Part shown: one piece after another, positions 9,071 through 17,090 of the stretch | Layout: every line of letters begins with the position of its first letter | How positions within the stretch are numbered: the stretch's first letter is position 1 | DNA from: Caulobacter rhizosphaerae | Lineage (GTDB): Bacteria; Pseudomonadota; Alphaproteobacteria; Caulobacterales; Caulobacteraceae | Length of the DNA stretch: 64,000 nt | Direction of reading: 5' to 3' | NCBI RefSeq assembly: GCF_010977555.1 | Contig: NZ_CP048815.1 | Location: 4,208,501-4,272,500 of the forward strand | The notes under the pieces: generated by a model | The model's database searches: none | Told to the model about the DNA's origin: nothing | What the model saw: only the letters and a program-made list of their open reading frames with translations | Program-made: the position numbers and the translations under genes

Positions 9071-9829
9071 ATGACCACCGGCGCCACCGATCCCCAGAAG
9101 CTCTACCAGCAGATCGCCCGGGCGATCGCCACGGCCATCGGCGACGGGCGCTACGGCCCCGGCGACAAGCTGCCATCGGAACGCGAACTGGCCGACGACT
9201 TCGGGGTCAGCCGCCCGACCATCCGCGACGCCATGATCGCCCTGGAGTTCCAGGGCCTGGTCGAGGCGCGCCAGGGCTCGGGCGTCTATGTCAACGCCGC
9301 CGCGCCGCCCGGCGAGGATTCGGCCGAGGCCGAGGTCGGCGCCCTGGAGCTGACCGAGGCGCGGCGGCTGTTCGAGGGCGAGGCCTGCGCGCTGTCCGCC
9401 GCCACCATCACCGAGGCCGACCTGGCCCGGCTGGAGCAGGTCGTCGGCCAGATGGCCAGCAGCATCGCCGCCGACGAGGCCGAGCGCCTGGAGCAGGACT
9501 TCCACCTGGCCATCGCCCGCGCCACCGGCAACGCCGCGATCGAGGCCGGGGTCGCCGACCTCTGGACCCTGCGCCAGCAGTCGCCGGCCTGCGTGGCCCT
9601 GCTGCGGCGGGCTCGCGCCCACGGCGGCGGCGACCGCGCGGACGCGCACCGCCGGATCGTCGCCGCCCTGCGCCGGCGCGACCCCAGGGCCGCCCGCCAG
9701 GCGCTTCACGCCCACCTGGCCCAGGTGGTCGACGACCTGCTGGCGGTGACCGAGCTGGACGCCCTCCAGCAGACACGCCAGAAGATGGCCGAACAGCGCC
9801 GCGAACTGGCCCGCCGCACCCAGATCTGA
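9071..9829 (+). CDS. FadR-subfamily GntR transcriptional regulator (copy 2)
   Basis: A 252-residue paralogue of the regulator at 6004. The winged helix contains SERELADDFGVSRPTIRDAM and EARQGSGVYV; the FCD domain keeps the metal-site pattern (DFHLAIARATGN, DAHRRI, HAHL). The frame is open from 8822, but AGGA at 9059-9062 sits 8 bases before the ATG at 9071, which also aligns with the paralogue. An in-frame ATG at 9062 is possible. The DUF4861 gene starts 30 bases after the stop, so the two are probably co-transcribed. That gives a contextual link from this regulator to pectin catabolism, because DUF4861 is also fused to a GH105 enzyme at 34208. Confidence 0.9.
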   Translation: MTTGATDPQKLYQQIARAIATAIGDGRYGPGDKLPSERELADDFGVSRPTIRDAMIALEFQGLVEARQGSGVYVNAAAPPGEDSAEAEVGALELTEARRLFEGEACALSAATITEADLARLEQVVGQMASSIAADEAERLEQDFHLAIARATGNAAIEAGVADLWTLRQQSPACVALLRRARAHGGGDRADAHRRIVAALRRRDPRAARQALHAHLAQVVDDLLAVTELDALQQTRQKMAEQRRELARRTQI

Positions 9830-9858
9830 CCCCTTTTCATCGTCACGAGGTCCGCCCG

Positions 9859-10812
9859 ATGCCCAAGCCCCTGCTTCGCCTCGCCCTGGCCGCCGCCCTG
9901 CTCGCGCCGACCCTGGCCGCGTCCATCCCGGCCTCGGCCCAGACCGCGCCGACCCTGCCGCCGGTCGTCAAGCCGCTGCCCAAGCCGGACGCCGATGGCC
10001 AGAAGCCCCGCGCCGTCGTGGTCTATGCCGACTACCGCTACGGCGACATCCTCTGGGAGAACGACCGCACGGCCCACCGCATCTACGGCCCGGCCCTGGA
10101 GGCGGCCGAACCGCCCTCGACCTCGGGGATCGACGCCTGGGGCAAGAACGTCCGCTGGCCGTTCATGGACCGCCAGTTGCGCACCGGCGACCAGCATTCG
10201 TTCCACGGCGAGGGCCTGGACTTCTACGACGTCAACACCTTCCGCGGGGCCGGCGGCCTGGGGGTGTGGCAGGACAACAAGCTGTGGACCTCGCGCAACT
10301 GGAAGTCCTACCAGATCCTCAAGACCGGCGGCGACGTGGCCCAGTTCAAGGTCGACTACGCCCCCTGGCCGGTCGACGTGGACCGCAAGGTCTGGGAGAC
10401 CCGCACCTTCACCCTGCCGCTGGGGACCAACTTCACGCGGATGGTCTCGACGATCAGCTCCGACAAGCCCGGCCCGCTGATCGTCGGCATCGGCATCAGC
10501 AAGCGCAAGCCCGCCCACGGCGGCGCGGGCGGGGTGTTCACTAAGGATCTCGGCGCGGGCCGCGTCTCCTACTGGGAGCCGACCGACCCGGTGAAGGGCA
10601 CCATGGCCATCGCCCTGATGGTCGATCCCAAGGCCCTGGTCGAGGTGCGCCAGGACGCCGACAACTACCTGGTCCTGGTCAGGGTCGAGCCCGGCAAGCC
10701 GTTCGTCTACTACATGGGCGCGGCCTGGGACAAAGGCCTGGACTTCCACGACCGGGCCGGCTGGGAAGCCTATGTCCGCTCGGAGAAGGCCGACTTCGAC
10801 CCGGCGCACTGA
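9859..10812 (+). CDS. Secreted DUF4861 protein
   Basis: A 317-residue exported protein. The signal peptide is about residues 1-27 (ending ASAQT). The rest is one DUF4861 domain with conserved blocks ILWENDRTAHRIYGP, STSGIDAWGK, QLRTGDQH, HGEG, FRGAGGLG and YYMGAAWDKGLDFH. It is very similar by eye to the C-terminal half of the GH105 fusion at 34208-36475. DUF4861 has no assigned chemistry that I know of, but it travels with unsaturated-uronyl hydrolases. Conserved His, Glu and Asp residues make an enzyme or glycan-binding role possible. GAGG at about 9846-9850 precedes the ATG. Confidence 0.85.
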   Translation: MPKPLLRLALAAALLAPTLAASIPASAQTAPTLPPVVKPLPKPDADGQKPRAVVVYADYRYGDILWENDRTAHRIYGPALEAAEPPSTSGIDAWGKNVRWPFMDRQLRTGDQHSFHGEGLDFYDVNTFRGAGGLGVWQDNKLWTSRNWKSYQILKTGGDVAQFKVDYAPWPVDVDRKVWETRTFTLPLGTNFTRMVSTISSDKPGPLIVGIGISKRKPAHGGAGGVFTKDLGAGRVSYWEPTDPVKGTMAIALMVDPKALVEVRQDADNYLVLVRVEPGKPFVYYMGAAWDKGLDFHDRAGWEAYVRSEKADFDPAH

Positions 10813-10869
10813 GGCGCAACCCTCCGCGCACCGGCGGCTCTTCTCCTGGCTCTAGATTCAAGCATTTGG

Positions 10870-10911
10870 AGCGCGTCGGGCGAAACGGCTCACTCTTTCG
10901 CCCAACGCGCT
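10870..10911. repeat. Strong hairpin between convergent genes
   Basis: Arms AGCGCGTCGGGCGAAA (10870-10885) and TTTCGCCCAACGCGCT (10896-10911) pair over 16 positions with one mismatch and a 10-base loop. It lies midway between the convergent DUF4861 and GH27 genes. There is no U-run, so it may be a REP-like element or a processing/stability hairpin more than a classical terminator. Confidence 0.6.
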
Positions 10912-10930
10912 CTGGGACGCCGGGCGCCCC

Positions 10931-12160
10931 CTATGTTTTCGCGGGGCCGGTCAGGCGCAACATCAGCACGCTGTGCGGCGCCAGCCGGGCTTCCAGCTTG
11001 GTGCTGGTGTCGCCGGTCTTCTTGCTCCACAGGTCGGACCAGCTGTAGACGGTCTGCTTGAAATCGGCCGACCGGTTGCTCAGACCATCGCTCAGGACTT
11101 CCGCCTTCCAGTCATGGCGAACGTCGAGAGCCTGGTTGGAGCGGTTGAGGAACATCAGCGCCCATTGGCCGCCATCGAGCGGCTTGGCGTAGATCTCCAG
11201 CGGACCGTCGACCATAACGCGCAGCGCCTGCACACCCAGCTTGTCCTGGCTCACCGCGATCACGCCGGGGTTGGTCAGGATGCGGCGGGTCGACTCCGAC
11301 ATGGAACGCAGGTCGTTGCCCAGGATGAGGGGCGAGGCCATCATGGCCCAGATCGACAGGTGGGCGCGATCTTCATCCTCGCTCATGCCGTTGCCCACTT
11401 CGAGCATGTCCATGTCGTTCCAGTGGCCGGGCCCCGCGAACTGGCGCAGGCCCGCCTGCCTGTCGAGGATGCGCAGCACGCCCAGACCCGTCGACAAACC
11501 GGGGCTGAATTCGCAGTCGAAGCAATTATAGATATCGGGCGTGGTGCGCCACGAATGGCCAACCTTGGCGCCCCACTCCCACGGTTTGCCGATGCCCCAT
11601 TCGCATATGCTGAACACCATCGGACGGCCCGCCTCGGCGATCGCGTCGCGCATCGTGGTGTAGGCCGGTTCGGGGCTCATGCCCGGGGTGTTGCACCAGT
11701 CGTACTTGACGTAGTCGATGCCCCAGCTCGCATAGGTCCGCGCATCCTGATACTCGTGGCCGCGGCTGCCGGGACGGCCGCCGCAGGTGGTCGCGCCGGC
11801 GTCCGAGTAGATGCCCAGCTTGAGCCCCTTGCCGTGCACATAGTCCGCCAGCGCCTTGATGCCGGATGGGAAGCGCGTGGGGTCGGGGTGGATGTCGCCG
11901 TTGGCGTCGCGCTTGCCCTGCCAGCAATCGTCAATGTTCACGTATTGGTAGCCGGCGTCCTTCAAGCCCGTCGCGACCATGGCGTCGGCGGTCTCGCGGA
12001 TCAGGCGCTCGTCGATGCTGCAGGCGAATTTGTTCCAGCTGTTCCAGCCCATTTGCGGGGTGCTGGCCAGGCCTTCAGCCTTTTGAGCCCAGCTGTTGCC
12101 GCAGGCCGCGGCGGCCAGGACGACCCCCATCACGAGCTGCACTATGCGTTTGGTGTCCAT
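10931..12160 (-). CDS. GH27 alpha-galactosidase, secreted
   Basis: A 409-residue glycoside hydrolase. A signal peptide of about 25 residues (ending SWA-Q) is followed by a (beta/alpha)8 barrel starting TPQMGWNSWNKF. The nucleophile is D154 in YVKYDWCN and the acid/base is D209 in SWRTTPDI; both GH27 residues are present. GHWNDMDMLEVG is also characteristic. A C-terminal beta-domain follows. It releases alpha-1,4/1,6-galactose (or beta-L-arabinopyranose, which some members cut) from plant polysaccharides or oligosaccharides. It stands alone on the minus strand with a long, AT-richer leader upstream that carries inverted repeats. Confidence 0.93.
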   Translation of the reverse strand: MDTKRIVQLVMGVVLAAAACGNSWAQKAEGLASTPQMGWNSWNKFACSIDERLIRETADAMVATGLKDAGYQYVNIDDCWQGKRDANGDIHPDPTRFPSGIKALADYVHGKGLKLGIYSDAGATTCGGRPGSRGHEYQDARTYASWGIDYVKYDWCNTPGMSPEPAYTTMRDAIAEAGRPMVFSICEWGIGKPWEWGAKVGHSWRTTPDIYNCFDCEFSPGLSTGLGVLRILDRQAGLRQFAGPGHWNDMDMLEVGNGMSEDEDRAHLSIWAMMASPLILGNDLRSMSESTRRILTNPGVIAVSQDKLGVQALRVMVDGPLEIYAKPLDGGQWALMFLNRSNQALDVRHDWKAEVLSDGLSNRSADFKQTVYSWSDLWSKKTGDTSTKLEARLAPHSVLMLRLTGPAKT

Positions 12161-12704
12161 CTCGAATCCCTAAGCCTGGTCCTGTCGTCCCGGCGTTGCG
12201 CCATATTGAGGTGGGCGATCTTGAATACGACTTTTGTCTTCAGAAAGCGCCATCCCCGAATTTCCAGGAGATGCCGATAGCCTTCCAAGCGGGCAGGCAA
12301 AATTCAAGCCTGGAATTTCCGCGAAGCGCCGTAATCGTGACTCCATCCCCTGTGAAAATCTCAGTCTCAGATTTTGGAATCAAAATCTAGGTCCATTAAA
12401 TTTCGTAACATGATTTCAATTCAGACCGCCTGGCGCCATCTATACTTTATAACTACGAGTATCTCTGACCCGACAAATCGGCGCTGACACGGCGACTGGA
12501 AGCCCCGGTTACGCCGGGCTTCACCGGTGACACGCCCAGAGGCCCCAGCCGCTGGTCCTATGAATGCTCCAGCCAACCGCCCCCGTTGCGTCCGGAATCG
12601 GGGGTCGCTTCAGGCACGGCGCGCGCCTGCCGAGGTTTCGACCCGGCACGGCGGAACCGGAAAAGCCGGTGCGCGCTCAGCAGCACGAACAGGAAGAAGC
12701 AGCC
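12161..12704. promoter_or_regulatory. Long AT-richer leader/promoter region of the GH27 gene
   Basis: About 540 bases without a convincing gene. From about 12250 to 12470 the base composition is clearly less GC-rich than the surroundings. Two inverted repeats stand out. AAATTC/GAATTT with a 7-base spacer is at 12300-12318. AGATTTTG/CAAAATCT with a 4-base spacer is at 12369-12388. Both are upstream of the GH27 start and could be operators. A small hairpin (GAAGCCC...GGGCTTC) is near 12498-12520. No ORF here resembles a protein. Confidence 0.45.
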
Positions 12705-12902
12705 ATGGCCGAAACGCCTCGCGGAGCGCCGTCACGCGCCAGCCGGTCGCTGAAGGCGCCGCTCGGCGCGGCGGCGACGGCGGTGGACTGGGCGACCTTG
12801 GCGCTGCTGGGCGTGGCGACAGTGGCGCTCGCCGTCAGCACCCGGCTGCCGTCGCGGCGCCGACGCAAGGACGCGCCAGCCGCGAGGCCGCCCGAGACTT
12901 GA
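12705..12902 (+). CDS. Small single-span membrane protein (65 aa), hypothetical
   Basis: A 65-residue ORF starting MAETPRGAPS. AGGAAGAAG at 12691-12699 gives a good Shine-Dalgarno. A basic N-terminal segment leads to one hydrophobic helix (WATLALLGVATVALAVSTRL, about residues 29-50) and an Arg/Lys-rich tail. I do not recognise a family. Start signal and membrane topology favour a real gene. It ends just before the tRNA-Leu on the opposite strand. Confidence 0.5.
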   Translation: MAETPRGAPSRASRSLKAPLGAAATAVDWATLALLGVATVALAVSTRLPSRRRRKDAPAARPPET

Positions 12903-12914
12903 TCGGAAGACAGT

Positions 12915-12999
12915 TGGTGCGGGCGGTCGGGGTCGAACCGACACTCCTTTCGGAACCGGATTTTGAGTCCGGCGCGTCTACCAGTTTCACCACGCCCGC
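12915..12999 (-). tRNA. tRNA-Leu (anticodon CAA)
   Basis: On the minus strand the sequence folds as a full tRNA. The 7-bp acceptor GCGGGCG pairs with CGCCCGC, followed by A and an encoded CCA. The D-arm holds TGGTAGACGC. The anticodon stem CCGGA/TCCGG has loop CTCAAAA, giving anticodon CAA (12963-12965). There is a long class II variable arm and a GGTTCGACCCC T-loop. The long variable arm and CAA anticodon identify leucine (UUG codons). Confidence 0.95.
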
Positions 13000-13146
13000 G
13001 CTTCGCGGCGACGCAAGGTCGGCGAAGGAGGGGTTGTCTAGCAAAGGCCCGCGGGAAGTTCCAGCGTCCCTTTCACCGGGCCGCGACGACTTTCCTTCCG
13101 GGCGCGGCCGGCCGATGCTCCGCGCCTGCGCAGGAGACCTGAAGCC

Positions 13147-14175
13147 TTGCCCCATCCTCCCCGTCCCGGCCCCCGCAACCTGATCACCGACGTGCCCGGC
13201 CTGACGGTGGGCCACGCCGTCGACGAGGCGGCGCGCAGCGGCGTGACCGCCCTCCTCTGCCCGCGGGGCTGGGTGGGCGCGGTGGACGTGCGGGGCGGCG
13301 GGCCGGGGATCCGCGAGAGCGACGTGCTGCGCCCCGAGAACACCTTTAGCCGGGCCCATGCGATCGCCCTGTCCGGCGGCTCGGTGTTCGGCCTGGGCGC
13401 GGCGGACGGCGTGGTGGCGGCCTTGTCCGCGGCGGGGCACGGCCTGCGGCTGGCGGCGGGCTCGCCGGCCATCCCGATCGTGCCGGGCGCGGTGCTGCAT
13501 GACATGGGCAACGGCGGCGACAAGGCCTGGGGCCTGGAGCCGCCCTACCGCGCCCTGGGCCTGGCCGCCGTCGCCGCCGCGGGCGAGGTCTTCCCCCTGG
13601 GCTTGGTCGGGGCCGGGCGCGGGGCCATGGCCGGCCTGCACAAGGGCGGCGTCGGCTCGGCCTCGCTGGACCTGGGCGAGGGCCTGGTGGTCGGGGCGCT
13701 GGCGGCCGTCAATCCGGTGGGATCGGTGTACATGGCCGACGGCGAGGCGTTCTGGGCCTGGCCGTTCGAGATCGACGGCGAGTTCGGCGGCGTGCGTCCC
13801 GATCCCTCGGCCCGCGCGATCGATCCCGTACCGGACGACAGCAAGCTGGCCGCGCTGGGCCGGTTCACCGCCGGCGCCAACACCACCCTGGCCGTGGTGG
13901 CCACCACCGCGGCCCTGACCACCGCCGAGGCCACGCGGCTGGCGATGATGGCCCAGGACGGGCTGGCCCGCGCCATTCGGCCGGCCCACACCCCGTTCGA
14001 CGGCGACGTCGTCTTCGCCCTGTCGTCAGGCGCGGTGGAGATCGGCGAGGGGTCGGCGCGGTCGGTGACGATCGCCCGGCTGGGCTCGGCCGCGGCCGAC
14101 ACCCTGGCCCGGGCGATCGCGCGCGGGGTCTATTCGGCCCGTTCGGGCGGCGGCGGCGCGGTGTCGGCCCCGTAG
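13147..14175 (+). CDS. DmpA-family (P1/S58) peptidase
   Basis: A 342-residue member of the self-processing L-aminopeptidase/D-esterase family. Conserved segments are NLITDVPGLTVGHA near the start, RGGGPGIRESD, and ALSGGSVFGLGAADGV. FTAGANTTLAVVATTA holds the region where family members cleave themselves before a Ser or Thr to form alpha and beta chains. The start is TTG at 13147, with AGGAG at 13132-13136 as ribosome site. The last 46 bases overlap the convergent MarR gene. The substrate, probably small N-terminally free peptides or amides, cannot be read from the sequence. Confidence 0.88.
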   Translation: MPHPPRPGPRNLITDVPGLTVGHAVDEAARSGVTALLCPRGWVGAVDVRGGGPGIRESDVLRPENTFSRAHAIALSGGSVFGLGAADGVVAALSAAGHGLRLAAGSPAIPIVPGAVLHDMGNGGDKAWGLEPPYRALGLAAVAAAGEVFPLGLVGAGRGAMAGLHKGGVGSASLDLGEGLVVGALAAVNPVGSVYMADGEAFWAWPFEIDGEFGGVRPDPSARAIDPVPDDSKLAALGRFTAGANTTLAVVATTAALTTAEATRLAMMAQDGLARAIRPAHTPFDGDVVFALSSGAVEIGEGSARSVTIARLGSAAADTLARAIARGVYSARSGGGGAVSAP

Positions 14176-14654
14176 AGCGTGCCGGCGGCGGACTCCAGCT
14201 GGCCCAGCAGCCGCTTGAGCGTCGCCACTTCGCTGGGCGCCAAGCCGGCCAGCAGGGCGGCCTCGTAGGCGCGGGCCAGGGGCACGATCTCGGCGAACAG
14301 GCGGCGACCGGCCGCGGTCAGTTCCAGGCTGTGCGAGCGCCGGTCGACCCGGTTGCTCAGGCGCACGGCCAGGCGGCGCTCGACCAGGTCCTGGGCGGCG
14401 CGGCTGACGCGCACCTTGTCCATGGCGGTGCGCACGACGGCGGCCTGCTGGGTCAGCGGCCCCTCGGCCAGCACCGACATCAGCCGCCATTGCGGGATGC
14501 TGAGGCCGAACCGGTCCTCGTAGGCGCGGGAGACCAGCCGCGTCACCGCATTAGCGGCGACGACCAGCTGGTAGGGCAGATAGTCGGCCAGCGAGACGTG
14601 CTCGGGGGCGCCTTCGGGGGGAATCTGAGTCATGAGTGAGACCGTCGCGGCCAT
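14130..14654 (-). CDS. MarR-family transcriptional regulator
   Basis: A 174-residue regulator. The winged-helix domain is in the middle (FGLSIPQWRLMSVLAEGPLTQQAAV, then a wing with NRVDRRSHSLELTAAGRRLF), flanked by dimerisation helices. The start at 14654 has AAGGAAGG just upstream; the inner ATG at 14633 has no ribosome site. Its 3' end overlaps the 3' end of the DmpA gene tail-to-tail by 46 bases, so the two cannot share a transcript but could affect each other by antisense. Confidence 0.88.
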   Translation of the reverse strand: MAATVSLMTQIPPEGAPEHVSLADYLPYQLVVAANAVTRLVSRAYEDRFGLSIPQWRLMSVLAEGPLTQQAAVVRTAMDKVRVSRAAQDLVERRLAVRLSNRVDRRSHSLELTAAGRRLFAEIVPLARAYEAALLAGLAPSEVATLKRLLGQLESAAGTLYGADTAPPPPERAE

Positions 14655-15000
14655 GGCCTTCCTTTCGTCCTCCTTACGCCCGCGACTCTGGCGGTCGCTC
14701 GCGTCGACAAGGCCCGATCTGGCGCGGTGCGTCTGCTCCGCTCAATCATGGCCAAGCCTGGGGGAAGGAAAGCGGACATTTCGCCTGGTGGTTGTGCATC
14801 CAGCCTCCCGGACGCCCAGCGAAGGGGCGCCGGCGGCAAGGCCCGGTCCTGGTCAGCGCCGCCCGGCGGCGTCGAAGTTCGATGAGACAATCGCCCGGGC
14901 TCCAGAAATCGGAAAATTCCGCAACACCCATGCGGGCTTGGCGAGAATTGCGCCGAGCGTCAAGAACCTTCGGCCTTTCTCGCGACCGGGGTTATGTCGG
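14655..15000. other. Intergenic, no gene seen
   Basis: About 345 bases upstream of the MarR gene and downstream of the 86-residue hypothetical gene. Short open frames exist on both strands but lack family similarity and good starts. I see no hairpin-plus-T terminator and no repeat. It probably holds the marR promoter near 14670-14760. Confidence 0.4.
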
Positions 15001-15261
15001 TCAGCGGGAAATGACGCCGCGGGCCCGGGCGCCCTGGTCGTAGCGGCTGGGACCGCCATAGACGGCCACCTCGCACAGGATGTCGCCGCCGGGCTGGTCG
15101 GACCAAAGGTAGTTGCGCTCGACCTCGACATTGCGCCCGGCCGGCGAGATGCCCTCGAAGGTGTCGCCCCAGGGAATCACCTTGTTCAGGTCGCGCCAGG
15201 TCAGGGTCATGGCGCGCGCCAGCTCGTCCTGGGCCATGGCTTCGAGGTCGGGATCGCTCAT
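15001..15261 (-). CDS. Conserved hypothetical protein (86 aa)
   Basis: An 86-residue soluble acidic protein starting MSDPDLEAMAQDELARAM, with TWRDLNKVIPWGDTFEGISPAG and a WSDQPGGDILCEVAVYGG segment. GGAAAG lies 8 bases or so before the ATG. The frame is open to 15468, but only the part from 15261 looks like protein. I do not recognise the family. The order and tidy ribosome site suggest a real, probably lineage-conserved gene. Confidence 0.65.
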   Translation of the reverse strand: MSDPDLEAMAQDELARAMTLTWRDLNKVIPWGDTFEGISPAGRNVEVERNYLWSDQPGGDILCEVAVYGGPSRYDQGARARGVISR

Positions 15262-15342
15262 CGGGGTCTTTCCAAGGTCAGTCGCCGCCTCGACAACGTC
15301 CGCCGCGCGCGTTAGGCCCGCAAGAGGACGAAGGAGGCGACG

Positions 15343-15525
15343 ATGGGTGCTCCCAAGGGCAAGCGGGACTTCCGCGACGAGGATCGCCTGGATCCCCGCG
15401 AACGCCATCAGGTCGAATACTGGATGAAGCGCTGGGGCGTGACCAAGGACCAGCTGGTCGCCGCCCACCGCAAGGTCGGCAATTCGATCAAGGACATCGG
15501 CGCGGAGCTCGGCAAGAAGCGCTGA
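15343..15525 (+). CDS. DUF3606 small protein (60 aa)
   Basis: A 60-residue, highly charged protein (MGAPKGKRDFRDEDRLD...). The pattern RHQVEYWMKRWGVTKDQLVAAHRKVGNSIKDIGAEL matches the DUF3606 helix pair. AGGAGGC precedes the ATG at close range (about 15331-15338). Function is unknown; members are small soluble proteins often linked with stress in proteobacteria. It is divergent from the 86-residue gene. Confidence 0.8.
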   Translation: MGAPKGKRDFRDEDRLDPRERHQVEYWMKRWGVTKDQLVAAHRKVGNSIKDIGAELGKKR

Positions 15526-15532
15526 GCGCCGT

Positions 15533-15637
15533 GCGTCCTTCGAGGCTCGCCTTGGGCTCGCACCTCAGGATGAGGAACGTGGGTTGGCTCTGATTTCCTC
15601 ATCCTGAGGCGCCCGCGCAGCGGGCCTCGAAGGACGC
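15533..15637. repeat. Second type of long inverted repeat (REP-like)
   Basis: GCGTCCTTCGAGGC at 15533 is mirrored by GCCTCGAAGGACGC ending at 15637. Inside, CCTCAGGATGAGG (about 15564) and CCTCATCCTGAGG (about 15598) form a further inverted pair. It is related to, but distinct from, the units at 15-100 and 5850-5933, sharing CCTTCGA and the CAGGATGAGG block. It fills the gap between convergent small genes. Confidence 0.7.
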
Positions 15638-15644
15638 AAGGACC

Positions 15645-16067
15645 CTACCGCTTGTCGCGCCGGAACTTCGCCGCCTCGGCCGCCAGGGACGAGGTCGACG
15701 GATCGAAGTCCTCCGGCTCGGGCTCGAACGGCAGATGGCCGGCCACGCCGCGCAGGGCCAGCCACAGCGGATGGCTGAAGTGGCCCAGGATCCGCAGCGG
15801 GCGTCGCTTGTCGTCCATCACGTCCCAGCCCTCCAGCTCGAACGCGTCGGCCTGTTCGCGCATCGACTTCACGTCGACGCCGTCCCAGCCCGGCGGATCG
15901 GGGATGGCGGCGGCCTCGTCGGCGGTCAGGCCGAAGGTGTCGCGGGCCAGCTGGTCGATCTCCGGAAACTGGGCCCGCGCCTCCGGATCGGCGAACGACG
16001 GCTTCATCAGCGCCCGGGTCTCCAGGTCGGCGAAGCCGGGCAGGTCGATCAGGCGGCGCGGGGCCAT
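15645..16067 (-). CDS. Conserved hypothetical protein (140 aa)
   Basis: A 140-residue soluble protein starting MAPRRLIDLPGFADLETRALMKP. It is acidic, with a proline-rich middle (PDPPGWDGVDVKSMREQ) and FSHPLWLALRGVAGHLPFEPEPEDFDP near the end. No motif I can name. It begins 5 bases after the DUF3297 gene ends, so the two are in one operon. Codon use and length support a real gene; function unknown. Confidence 0.7.
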   Translation of the reverse strand: MAPRRLIDLPGFADLETRALMKPSFADPEARAQFPEIDQLARDTFGLTADEAAAIPDPPGWDGVDVKSMREQADAFELEGWDVMDDKRRPLRILGHFSHPLWLALRGVAGHLPFEPEPEDFDPSTSSLAAEAAKFRRDKR

Positions 16068-16072
16068 CGGTC

Positions 16073-16324
16073 TCAGCCTTCGACGTTGTCGTTGCGCCAG
16101 TAGGGCGCGACGACGCCCTGCAGCTTGATGGTCATCGGATTGCCCTTGCGGTCGACGGCCTTGCCGGCGGTGACGCGGATCCAGCCCTCGCTGACGCAGT
16201 ATTCGTCGACATTGGTCTTCTCCACGCCGTTGAACACGATGCCCACGCCGCGCTCGAGGATGTCGGCGTCGTAATGCGGGCTGGAGGGGTTGGAGGCCAG
16301 GCGGTCGGGGGGCGTATCGCTCAT
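16073..16324 (-). CDS. DUF3297 family protein (83 aa)
   Basis: An 83-residue protein beginning MSDTPPDRLASNPSSPHYD. The body (GVGIVFNGVEKTNVDEYCVSEGWIRV, then DRKGNPMTIKL) is the DUF3297 pattern, a family of ~80-residue proteobacterial proteins of unknown function. The frame extends to 16363 but the ATG at 16324 gives the family N-terminus. First gene of a two-gene operon with the 140-residue protein. Confidence 0.85.
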   Translation of the reverse strand: MSDTPPDRLASNPSSPHYDADILERGVGIVFNGVEKTNVDEYCVSEGWIRVTAGKAVDRKGNPMTIKLQGVVAPYWRNDNVEG

Positions 16325-16484
16325 GGGAGGGTCTTTCGAAGAATTTGGGACGGCGCGAGCCATCGAACGGGCGTGATAGCCACCCGGGCCGGCAATTCCA
16401 ATAGGATTGCGCGCGATCGCATCAAGCGCCGCGACAACGTCATGGCCGCCTGCTAGCTACGGCCGTCCTCATTTCGGAGTCCGC

Positions 16485-17090
16485 ATGCTGCGTCGCCTCT
16501 ACGACTGGGTCATGAGCCTGGCCGCCTCCCGCCATGCCCCCGTCAGCCTGTTCGCGATCTCGTTCGCCGAGAGTTCGTTCTTCCCGGTGCCGCCCGACGT
16601 CATGCTGGCGCCCATGGTGCTGGCCAAGCCGGACAAGGCCTGGCGCTACGCCGCGCTCTGCACCCTGGCCTCGGTGCTGGGCGGGATTCTCGGCTACGGC
16701 ATTGGCTTCTTCTTCCACGACGCGGCGCAGAAACTGCTGACCGTGCTGGGCAAGCCCAACGCCCTGGCCGACGCCGAGTGCTGGTATCGCCATTGGGGCT
16801 CTTGGGTGATCATCGCCAAGGGCTTCACCCCCATCCCGTTCAAGCTGGTGACCATCACCTCCGGCCTGTTGCAGTTCAGCTTCCCGATCTTCATCGCCGC
16901 CTGCGTCGTCACCCGCGCCGCCCGCTTCTTCCTGGTGGCCTTCGTGGTCAAGAAGTTCGGCCCGGCCATGATGCCGGTGATCGAGAAGCGCCTGGCCCTG
17001 TTCGCGGGCCTTCTGATCGCCCTGCTTGTCATCGGCCTCACGGCGAGCCACTTCTTGGGGGGAAGCGGCGGCGGAGCGTGCGCGGGATGA
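16485..17090 (+). CDS. DedA/YqaA-family membrane protein
   Basis: A 201-residue inner membrane protein of the SNARE-associated/VTT (DedA) superfamily, YqaA-like. Features are the SFAESSFFPVPPDVMLAPMV segment with the E and PVPPD motif, and GFTPIPFKLVTITSGLLQ with the second re-entrant region. Five or so hydrophobic helices are visible. Family members act in lipid flipping and envelope homeostasis. GGAG at 16476-16479 sets the start at 16485. Its TGA overlaps the ATG of dsbB (ATGA), so translation is coupled. Confidence 0.9.
   Translation: MLRRLYDWVMSLAASRHAPVSLFAISFAESSFFPVPPDVMLAPMVLAKPDKAWRYAALCTLASVLGGILGYGIGFFFHDAAQKLLTVLGKPNALADAECWYRHWGSWVIIAKGFTPIPFKLVTITSGLLQFSFPIFIAACVVTRAARFFLVAFVVKKFGPAMMPVIEKRLALFAGLLIALLVIGLTASHFLGGSGGGACAG

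Noticed and set aside
16407..16484. N-terminal extension of the DedA gene
   Set aside because: GGAG at 16476-16479 and the family N-terminus point to the ATG at 16485; the extra 26 residues have no membrane or signal character.
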